From JAIBJP01 sp035601195 (lineage in GTDB: Bacteria > Actinomycetota > Thermoleophilia > Gaiellales > Gaiellaceae): a stretch of 28,469 bases of DNA. Positions 7,722-14,424 of this stretch are shown here, in pieces. The translations under genes were made by a program, and so were the position numbers. The notes beneath the pieces were generated by a model that was not told where the DNA came from, searched no databases, and was given only the letters and a program-made list of their open reading frames with translations. Positions within the stretch are counted from its first letter, which is position 1. Every line of letters starts with the position of its first letter. Where the stretch lies: contig DATNOU010000143.1 in assembly GCA_035601195.1 (NCBI GenBank), forward strand, positions 1-28,469, in the 5' to 3' direction.

Positions 7722-7863
7722 GCAAGCTACTAGCGATTTTCGGACAGTCCTGAAGCTTTTCACCGGACGATCGAGGATCCCGAAACCGGCCTTTGGGAAA
7801 CACCATCCCGCTTACGGCGACTGCGCGCCGGCGGCACGCGCCGGGGATCGTCTCGGCACGCAG

Positions 7864-8850
7864 TCATACCCGCAGGGAGACGACGAGCCGGCCCCGCTCC
7901 TCGCCGACCTCGGTTCCCAGCCTCCGGCAGGCGTCGGTGAAACGTTCACCGATCCAGGCGGCGTCCTCGCTCGCCGCAAGCCGCGTGTGACAGAACTCGA
8001 GCTTGAGCGGTACCGCCTCGAGCCGCACGGGCCCCTCGTCGTCGAGCTCGACGAGGAAGAGCAAGCCGAGGTCGTTGCGTAGGTCGGGGTCGACGGCGTA
8101 GTCGTCGAGGAAGTCGCCGAGGTCGTACAGGATGCTGCCCTCGACGCCGTGGAAGACGTGCGCCGAATGGCCGGCGACGAGCGTCGCCCCGACGGCGCGG
8201 AGGCGGGCCGCCGCACGGCGGATCTGGGGCAGCGGCGCCGTGGCCATGTTCGGGCCCCAGTGCGGCGTCACCAGTACGGCGTCAGCCTCCACTCTCTCGA
8301 CCGCGTCGGCGACCCAGTCGAGCCCGTAGGCGATCCCGGGCGCGGCCGGCGCCGCATCCCACTCCCTCGGGTCGTCGGCGCAGCCAAGCACAGCGAGCCG
8401 GAACCCGTGCGCCTCCAGCGTTGCGGGTGCGCGCGCCTGCTCGCGGTCTGCTCCGGCACCGACAGAGGCGATTCCGGCCGCGTGGAGGTAGGCGAGCGTG
8501 TCGAGGAGCGCCTCGGCCCCGTAGTCGAGCGCGTGGTTATTCGCCAGCGTGACGCAGTCGACGCGGAGCTGGCCGAGCAGCTCGGTCGCGGCCGGCGGCG
8601 CGCGAAAGGAGAACGGCTTTCCGGGCTCGCGCTCGCCTCGCTCGGAGATGCAGCACTCGAGGTTGAGCACGAACAGATCCGCCTCGCTTGCGACTGCGAC
8701 CACCTCCTCGGCGACCAGGGCGTCCGGCCCACGCTCACGAATCGCCTCGGCCACAGTCCGGCCGAGCATCGCGTCACCGGCGAGCGCGAGCTTCACCGTC
8801 CGAGGCACTTCGACCGTTTCTTGCGCACACATGGCATCCGGGAGCTTCAT
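7864..8850 (-). CDS. CapA-family metallophosphatase-like protein
   Basis: A 328-aa protein of the CapA/PgsA family, whose fold is that of calcineurin-like phosphoesterases and whose founding members are needed for poly-gamma-glutamate capsule. Visible family motifs, in order: ALAGDAMLGR (Asp26), LNLECCIS (Asn63, Glu65), TLANNHALDYG (Asn104, His106), VTPHWGPN (His197), AGHSAHVFHGVE (His228, His231, His234) and LYDLGDF. The metal-type ligands are all present, so it should be active as a hydrolase or ligase partner. There is no obvious signal peptide, so it is probably cytoplasmic, unlike the membrane-bound PgsA. No capB or capC partner is nearby, so a capsule role is not supported by context. 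A second ATG at residue 7 is an alternative start. Confidence 0.9.
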   Translation of the reverse strand: MKLPDAMCAQETVEVPRTVKLALAGDAMLGRTVAEAIRERGPDALVAEEVVAVASEADLFVLNLECCISERGEREPGKPFSFRAPPAATELLGQLRVDCVTLANNHALDYGAEALLDTLAYLHAAGIASVGAGADREQARAPATLEAHGFRLAVLGCADDPREWDAAPAAPGIAYGLDWVADAVERVEADAVLVTPHWGPNMATAPLPQIRRAAARLRAVGATLVAGHSAHVFHGVEGSILYDLGDFLDDYAVDPDLRNDLGLLFLVELDDEGPVRLEAVPLKLEFCHTRLAASEDAAWIGERFTDACRRLGTEVGEERGRLVVSLRV

Positions 8851-9128
8851 TCACGCTAGCTCGCTCGGGGCGGCACGCGGCTTTCGAGTGAAGCTGAACA
8901 GGGCGCAACGAACGGCGGATTGATCGCCACATCGCTTCTCGTGCGAGCTCGGGCAGCTGAAGCTCGAGTTGGAGCAGGCGCGTTCGCGACTCGCAGTGCG
9001 TCGCGCTTAGGAGGCCGGGACCTCGCGGAAAGCCCCGGAGCGGCGGGCGGATCCACCAACACCTTTCAAGGCTCGGCAGCCCGCGTTATAGGCGGAGGAA
9101 TCCATGGCGCGGGTTCGCCCGTGGACCG
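8851..9128 (+). pseudogene. Gene-stump stretch before palindromic element copy 1
   Basis: Two scraps can be read here. One frame carries CELGQLKLELEQARSRLAVR followed by RA and TAG at 9008-9010, a coiled-coil tail with no start in frame. Then GGAGGA (about 9094) sits four to five bases before ATG 9104, which reads MARVRPWT and immediately enters the palindromic element at 9129. A strong ribosome-binding site leading into eight residues and then repeat sequence indicates that a gene was cut just after its start. Confidence 0.4.
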
Positions 9129-9207
9129 TGTGGGGTGACAAAACTCCGTTCACATGCTCGTGGATCAATCCGGTTTGCAGGCAGATCCGAGGTTTTGACA
9201 CCCCACA
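9129..9207 (+). repeat. Palindromic element copy 1 (79 bp)
   Basis: Ends are TGTGGGGTGACAAAACTC and the near-complement GAGGTTTTGACACCCCACA. The interior contains CGTGGATCAA and GGTTTGCAGG, both also found in copy 2 (reverse strand), with TTTGCAG in copy 3, so the copies are homologous along their length and not just at the tips. It could form a long hairpin of about 17 bp. No target-site duplication is obvious. It resembles a MITE or another small mobile palindrome; the helper is unknown. Confidence 0.75.
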
Positions 9208-9290
9208 GGGTAAACGTCGATCTCGCCGACCACCATCGGGGGCCCTGCCACGTCCTCGTCTTCAAGCGAGTGATGGAGCAGGCCTAGGAA

Positions 9291-9851
9291 CTAGCGCCAG
9301 CTGGGTTTGTACCCACGGAAGCGGTCGTCCGAGATCGTGCGCTCGCGCGACCCGTCAGCGTCCATCAGCAAGAGCTCCGCATTCCCGGGCGGCCCTCGGG
9401 TGAAGAGGATTTTCGAGCCGTCGGGCGACCAGGCGGCGGCGATGTTGCTCGCGCCCGGTTCCGTCAGCCTGCGCACGTGCGTCCCGTCGGCGTCCATCAC
9501 AAATACGTCCGCGCCTCCGCTGCGGTCGAAGCCCGTGAAGAGGATCTGCTTACCATCGGGTGACCAGGCGGCCGCCTGCTTTGCCTCCGGCGTCGCAAGC
9601 ACGAGGCGCCGCTCCGTTCCATCGGCGTTCATGACGAAGAGATCGCCGTCGCTGCCTTCGGTCGGCGCGGCGAAGACGAGCTCCTTGCCATCGGGCGACC
9701 AGTGTCGACTTGATGGGGTGGGAAGCTTGACGTAGCCGTAGGCGTGATAGACCGCCTTCGGCATCCGGTCGTCCCCGATCGAGAAGTGGATCAGCGAGCG
9801 CTGCGTCTGTGCGCCCCAGTAGCGCTCGGCCGGCACCTCGATCTCGCCCAT
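9291..9851 (-). CDS. Chimera: fumarase N-terminus fused to PD40 propeller
   Basis: A 186-aa frame. Residues 1-42 read MGEIEVPAERYWGAQTQRSL, then IHFSIGDDRMPK and HAYGYVK, an unmistakable N-terminus of class II fumarase (the S-M-G-x-x-x-V-P-A and RYWGAQTQRSL signature). From about residue 48 it becomes a propeller: HWSPDGKELVFAA, AAWSPDGKQILFTG and AAWSPDGSKILFTR, with DLFVMNADG-type strands, ending naturally at SWR and a stop. Only three blades remain instead of the usual six or so, and all fumarase catalytic regions are absent. The join is in frame near 9720. Neither parent could function in its normal way. The frame may extend a few codons upstream (VEESRS). It is either recombination debris that stayed open or a new small protein. 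Confidence 0.8.
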   Translation of the reverse strand: MGEIEVPAERYWGAQTQRSLIHFSIGDDRMPKAVYHAYGYVKLPTPSSRHWSPDGKELVFAAPTEGSDGDLFVMNADGTERRLVLATPEAKQAAAWSPDGKQILFTGFDRSGGADVFVMDADGTHVRRLTEPGASNIAAAWSPDGSKILFTRGPPGNAELLLMDADGSRERTISDDRFRGYKPSWR

Positions 9852-9916
9852 CGAGCGGGATTCCTCGACCCCAACGGCGCGCAGACGTCTCGGGCTCGGG
9901 TCCCTCTGATGCGTGC

Positions 9917-10375
9917 CTAATCGAGCGTGACGGCCCTGCAGGTGGTCATATACGTGCTGCCACCGCCAGAGATCGTCCAGATGATGCCGTGCGTCGCGTG
10001 CCGAATCCCGAAAGCGTCTACGGTCGCCACGTCGAAAACGGCGTCCGCCCTCCCGTTGCCAGAGACGCCTGTCGTGAAGGTTGCCGTTGGGACGTCGACC
10101 GCCGCGCCGGAACAGGTCGGATCGCTGGGATGGAGCAAGAGCGTGACGCCGTAGCTCGTGTTCGACAGCGCGCCGTTCAGCACGTAGACCTCATGCGCGT
10201 AGACGTTCGGGCCGTTGGCGTGGATGTTCTCGATGAACCCCGAGCGGAGCGGCGCATCCCCCACTGGTGTGAGCGCGAGATGCTCGGAGTGGTAGACGGC
10301 GTCGCCGAGCGCGGCGGGGACGATCGCAGCCGCACCTGCAACGCACGCCGCCGCAAGCACGAGTCGAAAACTCAT
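9917..10375 (-). CDS. Secreted protein of unknown function
   Basis: A 152-aa protein. The ATG at 10375 is preferred over upstream options because GGAGGG lies four bases before it and a clean signal peptide follows (MSFRLVLAAACVAG, cleavage probably near residue 24 before DAVYHSEH). The mature part is rich in beta-type text with Gly, Thr and Asn: GFIENIHANGPNVYAHEVYV, SYGVTLLLHPSDPTCSG and a final WTISGGGSTYMTTCRAVTLD, with two cysteines that could pair. No family is recognised. It ends 65 bases before the fumarase/propeller chimera on the same strand, so they may share a transcript. Extracytoplasmic location is well supported, function is not. Confidence 0.7.
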   Translation of the reverse strand: MSFRLVLAAACVAGAAAIVPAALGDAVYHSEHLALTPVGDAPLRSGFIENIHANGPNVYAHEVYVLNGALSNTSYGVTLLLHPSDPTCSGAAVDVPTATFTTGVSGNGRADAVFDVATVDAFGIRHATHGIIWTISGGGSTYMTTCRAVTLD

Positions 10376-11018
10376 GAGTCCCTCCCTCGTGGACTTCGGA
10401 GCGAACCTAGCGACCTTGGCCCACACATTCAAGGGAAGACGTCCAGATTTGACAGGCCCCACGCGTCTTCGTGCTTTGCGCTGCGGAGCGAATAGTCTTG
10501 GGCCGCTTCACATGCATTTGAGCGACCAGAGGCTGATCGTCGCTTGTGACAGCCGCGCACGAGGCTACGCCAGTCGCAGTCGGGCCTATACCGGCCAGCG
10601 CCGACCGGCAGAAGAAACGGATTCCGTTGTCCAGCGCCGTCGGCACGGCGCGAGCCTACCCCGTATCGCGTTTCGGTGGAAGCGTCCCTTTCGGTCCTGT
10701 CGCCTTCTTGCTCGAGTCCAGGCAGACATATCGCCCTCTGTTGAGAAGACGACGAGCCCTTTGACGCGATTGTGCGCGGCGAACGGGTTCCGCAGCGCGG
10801 CAGTATGGCAGCCTTGACACGCCCTTGCGCGAGTAAGACACTCGCGACACAGATGACTAGGAGGGACGCTGAGATGTCTTTGGCGGCATCTCACCCAGGG
10901 ACTCGGAGGGCGTGTCCTTGGCGACCGATATCTCCGGTGGGTCGGTCGACCCGCTCGTCGCTTGTGATGAACCCCGGTCTGCGACGCCGTGACGGCGTCG
11001 GGGAGAAAGGAGTAGGTC
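10376..11018 (+). promoter_or_regulatory. 643-bp stretch with two short hairpins, no clear gene
   Basis: I find no frame here that reads as a real protein. Two perfect inverted repeats lie before the 11019 gene: CGCGAGT-AAGAC-ACTCGCG at 10828-10846, just after a TTGACA at about 10814, and GACGCC-GTGAC-GGCGTC at 10983-10999, ending immediately before the ribosome-binding site. They could be an operator and a 5'-UTR hairpin. At 10623-10646 (minus) a GTG frame begins MPTALDNG, the same eight residues that start the 12832-13245 protein, then diverges; it may be a stump of a related gene. Confidence 0.35.
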
Positions 11019-11381
11019 ATGGATCAGATCTGTCTTGTGATTCCCGTTCTTCAGGGGAAGAGCGATGATGCGCGCGCCTTCATGCGCGAGCTCGAGGAGT
11101 CGCGGAAAGCGGAGTACGACCGCTCTGAGCGGCGAATCGGGATCACGAAGGAAGTCTGGTACCTGGCTCACCTGAACGGGAGCGACGGCCTTGTCGCCTA
11201 CATGGAGACCCGCGACTTCGCCGAGGCGCTCAAGCTCTTCTCTCAGTCGCAGGACGACTTCGACCTCTGGTTCAAACGACGGCTGGCCGACTCGACCGGA
11301 GTCGACCTGAACAACCCCCCGGAGATGACGTTGCCGGAGCTACTTTCAAGCTACGCGGGGGAAGCACCCGCGGTGCCCTAG
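11019..11381 (+). CDS. DUF6176-like protein
   Basis: A 120-aa soluble protein with an excellent start: GGGGAGAAAGGAG six bases before ATG 11019. The text reads MDQICLVIPVLQGKSDDARA, FMRELEESRKAEYDRSERRI, GITKEVWYLAHLNGSDGLVA, YMETRDFAEALKLFSQSQDD, then FDLWFKRRLADSTGVDLNNP. This matches my memory of the DUF6176 family (short actinobacterial proteins with an ERRIGIxKEVWxL core and a dimeric alpha/beta ferredoxin-like appearance), whose function is unknown. I am fairly, not fully, sure of the family name. It stands alone on its strand; a hairpin at 11478-11503 lies about 95 bases downstream. Confidence 0.75.
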   Translation: MDQICLVIPVLQGKSDDARAFMRELEESRKAEYDRSERRIGITKEVWYLAHLNGSDGLVAYMETRDFAEALKLFSQSQDDFDLWFKRRLADSTGVDLNNPPEMTLPELLSSYAGEAPAVP

Positions 11382-11477
11382 CGTTTACTGGCCAACTCCA
11401 ACACGGCCGCGTCAAAGATCGCAACCGAACCAGGAAGAATCGCATGTCGCTGACGACCGCCCAGAAGGAACACAGCC

Positions 11478-11503
11478 GGGGGCCTAGAGGCTGGGCGGCC
11501 CCC
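11478..11503 (+). terminator. GC-rich hairpin downstream of the DUF6176-like gene
   Basis: GGGGGCC at 11478-11484 pairs perfectly with GGCCCCC at 11497-11503 around a 12-base loop. It lacks a T tract, so a terminator role is uncertain; it could instead mark the edge of inserted sequence before the GNAT stump. Confidence 0.25.
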
Positions 11504-11552
11504 ACGTGTTCGCACGAAAGCGCCGGTAATCCCTACGAAAAGGAGTTGCCGG

Positions 11553-11723
11553 TACGACGACGTTCGCAAGGACGTCCTGAACACGGATACCGGGAACTGG
11601 CGCGCGATCCTTGCCGACGATCGCATCGCCGGGACCGTGACGATGTCGAACATCGTCTACGGCCCGTTTCAAAGCGCCAACCTCAGTTACCGGGTCGCAG
11701 AGCGGCTCACCGGCCGCGCCTAG
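11553..11723 (+). pseudogene. GNAT (RimJ/RimL-type) acetyltransferase stump
   Basis: The frame reads AILADDRIAGTVTMSNIV, YGPFQSANLSYRVAERLTGR and A-stop. This is the central strand pair of RimJ/RimL-type N-acetyltransferases (V-x-G-x-V-x-L-x-N-I-V-x-G-P-F-Q-S-A), leading up to the acetyl-CoA loop GRG(L/M)A. It is cut at GR-A, precisely where the coenzyme-binding loop should continue, and the stop TAG is the first triplet of the palindromic half copy at 11721. The N-terminal half is also missing, with no start visible upstream. The gene was therefore broken on both sides, and on the 3' side exactly at the element. Confidence 0.65.
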
Positions 11724-11740
11724 GGTGCGCAAATTCAGTC
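11721..11740 (-). repeat. Palindromic element, half copy
   Basis: GGGTGCGCAAATTC followed by a base change and GTC matches the arm of copy 2 (read from its 12487 end) over about 17 positions, then the sequence diverges and no second arm follows. It begins at the stop codon of the GNAT stump. The stretch 11741-11957 after it holds one protein-like tail (QDVRRLIQTLEKIERRRPSK ending at TAA 11931-11933) without a start, and nothing else I can support. Confidence 0.45.
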
Positions 11741-11819
11741 GAAGGGAAACCTGTCTTGCGCCGGATCGATTGTGGACTCCGATGCGGCGGCGGAACCCTC
11801 AACGTCGCTCGAGTGAGGA

Positions 11820-11933
11820 TGTGATATTCGCGCGCGGAACGCGATCGAAATCAGAGACAGCAGCGGGCATCAGGATGTTCGCAGGCTTATTCAGACGCTC
11901 GAGAAGATCGAAAGGCGTCGGCCATCCAAGTAA
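11820..11933 (+). pseudogene. Unidentified C-terminal protein stump
   Basis: After a TGA, one frame reads CDIRARNAIEIRDSSGHQ and DVRRLIQTLEKIERRRPSK before TAA. The latter half looks like a genuine amphipathic helix and basic tail. No ATG or GTG starts the frame and no SD is visible. I take it as the 3' end of a lost gene lying just beyond the half palindromic element; chance is a real alternative. Confidence 0.25.
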
Positions 11934-11957
11934 GCGTGCTCACTTTAGCCACAGGGC

Positions 11958-12374
11958 CTAAAGAACACCCGGCCTGAACTGGAGCAAGCTCATCCACGTC
12001 GCTATGACCGTCCTCTCGGGGCTCGAACAAGGCGCGTAGAACCGGTCAATCTCGTTGCCGCCGATTGTCCCCTTGACCGTGAGGACGAACACGCCGGTGG
12101 GGAGCGGGCAAGCTGTCATCGAGGCGGGAAGTAAGGCTTCTTCACGCTGCGCGAGCGCCTCGCAGACTCTCGCGGCGAGCGCGAGGAATCTGGCGTCTCG
12201 GTCGCAGCGGAGGGAAAAGCGCGCAACGAGGCCGGTGCCCGCGCTCGGACTGAAGGTGAGTTCGACCACGGTTCGCTCAGTGGCTCGCACCAGGGCCCCG
12301 CTCGTCCCCGTCGACTCCTGCGCCCCCGTCGCCTGCCGATCCGGACCGCCTCCGATCGCACATGCGGTCGCCAT
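11958..12374 (-). CDS. Subtilisin-inhibitor-like lipoprotein lacking its start
   Basis: The 138-residue frame has four cysteines spaced like the Streptomyces subtilisin inhibitor (SSI) fold: SLRCDRDARFLALAARVCEA, SMTACPLPTGVFVLTVKGTI and YAPCSSPERTVIATWMSLLQ. In SSI proteins the two pairs form disulfides and the reactive loop follows the third cysteine. A protease-inhibitor role is inferred, and the loop here is short and Pro-rich. Upstream of ATG 12374 the same frame continues as TLVVAGAAALVLLMATAC, a good lipoprotein signal, but the normal start codon is gone: palindromic element copy 2 begins at 12413 and a TGA follows within it. Translation from the internal ATG would lose most of the signal peptide, so the gene is probably dead or uses a CTG start. 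Confidence 0.55.
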   Translation of the reverse strand: MATACAIGGGPDRQATGAQESTGTSGALVRATERTVVELTFSPSAGTGLVARFSLRCDRDARFLALAARVCEALAQREEALLPASMTACPLPTGVFVLTVKGTIGGNEIDRFYAPCSSPERTVIATWMSLLQFRPGVL

Positions 12375-12412
12375 GAGAAGGACGAGGGCAGCGGCTCCGG
12401 CGACGACCAGGG

Positions 12413-12487
12413 TGTGGGGTGCGTAAATTCAATTTCACCTGCAAATCAAGACGTTGATCCACGCGGACCGAATTTGCGCACCCCACA
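12413..12487 (-). repeat. Palindromic element copy 2 (75 bp)
   Basis: Arms TGTGGGGTGCGTAAATTC (12413-12430) and GAATTTGCGCACCCCACA (12470-12487) are complementary over 18 positions with one mismatch. Read on the minus strand the interior carries CGTGGATCAA and TTTGCAGG in the same order as copy 1, so the copy is inverted relative to copy 1. It lies between the headless lipoprotein gene and the zinc-ribbon gene, both on the minus strand, and overlaps the end of the latter. Confidence 0.8.
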
Positions 12488-12616
12488 GGCGTCGACACCC
12501 TCTTTGTCGCGGCAGTCGTGACAGAGGACGGAGCCGAACCGAGTGAGCCCGTCCGCGATCGGGCCGCCGCACTGGAGGCAGGCGTATTCCGGTTCCTTCC
12601 ACGAGTGTCCCGCCAT
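12446..12616 (-). CDS. Small zinc-ribbon protein ending inside the element
   Basis: A 56-aa frame. ATG 12616 follows a GGGGAGAGGGG run that is a good ribosome-binding site. The sequence MAGHSWKEPEYACLQCGGPI, then ADGLTRFGSVLCHDCRDKEG, contains two CxxC knuckles (YACLQC and LCHDC) of a zinc ribbon, the type often found in small regulatory or adaptor proteins. From residue 43 onward the text (ACGVRKFGPRGSTS and stop) is encoded by palindromic element copy 2, so the native C-terminus was replaced. Both zinc knuckles are complete, so the protein could still fold. The partner is unknown. It is too short for many gene finders. Confidence 0.6.
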   Translation of the reverse strand: MAGHSWKEPEYACLQCGGPIADGLTRFGSVLCHDCRDKEGVDACGVRKFGPRGSTS

Positions 12617-12831
12617 AGCGCCGCCCCTCTCCCCTTCATCGCCGCAGTTGCGTCCCGCCGAAGTTGCCGCAGCGGCGGATCCGTACTTCTCAGTCTCGTC
12701 AGCGCGATGAAGCCGTCAAGAGCTGGCTACGAATGCGCTGTCGGATTTGCTGGGGCCGGAAGGGCTCGCCGGGCCTGCGGGGAGCCACGGCGGAGAACGC
12801 CGGCCGGCGTTCTTCTGGGGCTTGCGGCCGG

Positions 12832-13245
12832 TCACTGTCGCTGGCCGCCGTCCCAGTAGAACTCCTCCCGCGCCAGCACGGGAGTCCCCTCGAGAAGCGG
12901 TGCCCAGATGCTGAACGCGGCCGAGCGGGTGGGGTCGTCGACGAGGTCGCGGACAAGTCCTTCGATACCCGGGCCTTCGAACAACGAAGACCACGGGCTC
13001 CTCCGCAAGAAAGACGCTGTGCCTTCAAAGCCTGCCAGTGCGAGGCCGTAAGGCGCGCCCTTGGCGAGGATCTCAGCTGCTCGCTCGCGCGAGCCTGGCA
13101 GGAGCTTGGCAACGACCGCCACGCCCTGGTTCATGTCGCGGTTCTCAATACCCGACGTTCGGGGCTTCCCACCGAGCAGCCCCGCTACAACCTTTCTGAG
13201 CAGCTTGCGCGGCGAGCGTTGGCCGTTGTCGAGGGCGGTCGGCAT
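12832..13245 (-). CDS. Unknown soluble protein, second gene of a coupled pair
   Basis: A 137-aa protein that reads well: MPTALDNGQRSPRKLLRKVV, AGLLGGKPRTSGIENRDMNQ, GVAVVAKLLPGSRERAAEIL, SPWSSLFEGPGIEGLVRDLV and a final LAREEFYWDGGQRQ. It is mostly helical with no signal peptide or membrane segment, and I do not recognise the family. Its ATG follows the stop of the upstream 85-aa gene directly (TAGATG) with no SD of its own, so it is translated by coupling. The first eight residues, MPTALDNG, also begin a minus-strand frame at 10646, and the codons differ there only at third positions apart from the start. Confidence 0.6.
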   Translation of the reverse strand: MPTALDNGQRSPRKLLRKVVAGLLGGKPRTSGIENRDMNQGVAVVAKLLPGSRERAAEILAKGAPYGLALAGFEGTASFLRRSPWSSLFEGPGIEGLVRDLVDDPTRSAAFSIWAPLLEGTPVLAREEFYWDGGQRQ

Positions 13246-13503
13246 CTACCGGAAGATTTCGGCCGATAGGGCGAGCAGGTCACCGGCATCGAGGCCAAGC
13301 GCCTGTGCTACCTCACCCTTTGCCTCTGAGTCATCCGGCGCCGACACGCGGACGAACGTCCGCAGGGTCTCCCATTCAATCGGAGGCTCGCCCCAGCCCC
13401 CAGCCGTCCTCCGGAGGTCATAGACAACAATCCCGGCCGCTTTCAAGGCTTCGATCTGCTCTGCCGTGAGGTCGCCCCTAACTCCCACCCAGAAGTCACC
13501 CAT
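13246..13503 (-). CDS. Unknown 85-aa protein, first gene of a coupled pair
   Basis: The protein MGDFWVGVRGDLTAEQIEAL, KAAGIVVYDLRRTAGGWGEP, PIEWETLRTFVRVSAPDDSE, AKGEVAQALGLDAGDLLALS is compact and acidic, with an alternating helix/strand look (LTAEQIEALKAAGI, then VVYDLRR, then TFVRVSA). There is no signal or membrane segment. No family is recognised. The stop TAG is immediately followed by the ATG of the 137-aa protein, so the two should be made in fixed proportion and may act together. About 75 bases upstream lies the end of the DivIVA-like gene on the same strand, so they could share its transcript. Confidence 0.6.
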   Translation of the reverse strand: MGDFWVGVRGDLTAEQIEALKAAGIVVYDLRRTAGGWGEPPIEWETLRTFVRVSAPDDSEAKGEVAQALGLDAGDLLALSAEIFR

Positions 13504-13578
13504 TGCGGCAAGGCTACTTCTCCCGGAGACAACACACTCACGACCCGAGTATCCAAGCGGGGAGTAGCGCGCTCTTGT

Positions 13579-14364
13579 CTACTCGGGCGAACGGCGACGA
13601 GCCCCAGCCTCAGCGGTCGGCTTATCGTTTTCTGTGACCTCGGTCGCGTCAGCTTCGCCTGCTGTCCCAGATTGCAGGTTCCCTTCCTCCGCCTGCTCGG
13701 CCGCCTCCGGAGGCGGGAACCGTGCATCCGCCGCGCTGGCTACCTCTTCGACCCGTGTCGTGATCTCACGGATGTCGTCCAGTAGCTGACTGCGCTCCTG
13801 CTGGATGGCCTCGGTGTCTGCGTGGAGCTCGCGCATCCGTGCCTCCGCCTCTTCCCGCAGAGCAGCGACCTCTTCCTGTGAGCGCTGAAGGTGCTCCGCA
13901 GCCTCCTTCTGCGCTTGCGCCACTGTGGCCTCCGCCTCGGCCCTTGAGCTCGCGAGGATCTCGGCCGCCCCGGCCTTCGCGTTGGCAACGACGTCCTCTG
14001 CCTCGTGTTTCGCGCGGGCGGTGCTCTCTTCCGCACCCTGGCGGGCGGCGATGGTGATCTGTTCGGCCGTCTCCCCGGCTTGCCCGAGGATGCCTTTCGT
14101 CTGTTCGCCAACCTGCTCGAGCGCGTGCTTGACCGCTGCCTCCGGCGACCGGGTCACCTCGAGCTCCGCGACCAGGTGCTGGACGCGGCTCACAAAGGCA
14201 TCGACGGCTCCGCGATCGTAACCGCGAATGGAAACGGGGAAGGAGACGTCGTCGATCTCCCTCGGAGCGCCTCGCCGTTCGCTCGAGTCTCCGCCCTCCT
14301 CGGGCGAGGCGGGCGACCCTCCGCTATCAGTCTGGGCTGGCTCCGGGGGCTGCCCACTGGCCAC
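13579..14364 (-). CDS. DivIVA-like coiled-coil protein, paralogue 1
   Basis: A 261-aa protein. After a 37-residue acidic, Pro/Gly-rich head comes a DivIVA-type N-domain (FPVSIRGYDRGAVDAFVSRV, with the conserved GYD-x-x-x-VDAF), then a coiled coil of roughly 140 residues rich in Ala/Glu heptads (AEEILASSRAEAEATVAQA type, EVAALREEAEARMRELHA), and an acidic disordered tail. DivIVA/Wag31 proteins bind curved membrane at poles and septa and organise growth. The GTG start fits the head sequence. The neighbour upstream on the same strand is a paralogue, 60 bases away, sharing the block TRSPxxAVxHALE after the N-domain. They may form hetero-oligomers. A general DivIVA-domain coiled-coil protein, rather than the essential Wag31, is likelier. 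Confidence 0.75.
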   Translation of the reverse strand: MASGQPPEPAQTDSGGSPASPEEGGDSSERRGAPREIDDVSFPVSIRGYDRGAVDAFVSRVQHLVAELEVTRSPEAAVKHALEQVGEQTKGILGQAGETAEQITIAARQGAEESTARAKHEAEDVVANAKAGAAEILASSRAEAEATVAQAQKEAAEHLQRSQEEVAALREEAEARMRELHADTEAIQQERSQLLDDIREITTRVEEVASAADARFPPPEAAEQAEEGNLQSGTAGEADATEVTENDKPTAEAGARRRSPE

Positions 14365-14424
14365 GGTCCGAGTATGACTCGAAGTCAGTGAATTTGTCGG
14401 GCGGTTGCAGCGAAGGCTTGCTGG

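Noticed and set aside
9705..9728. GTCGAC and AAGCTT close together at the fumarase/propeller join, as a cloning artefact
   Set aside because: Two 6-bp restriction sites can occur by chance and no vector sequence surrounds them.
10430..10470. GATTTGACAGGCCCCAC as another palindromic-element tip
   Set aside because: Only a loose match with an insertion and no partner arm or interior words.
12650..12831. Plus-strand frames over the region after the zinc-ribbon gene
   Set aside because: Text is Arg/Ser/Gly-rich with no start signal; nothing protein-like.
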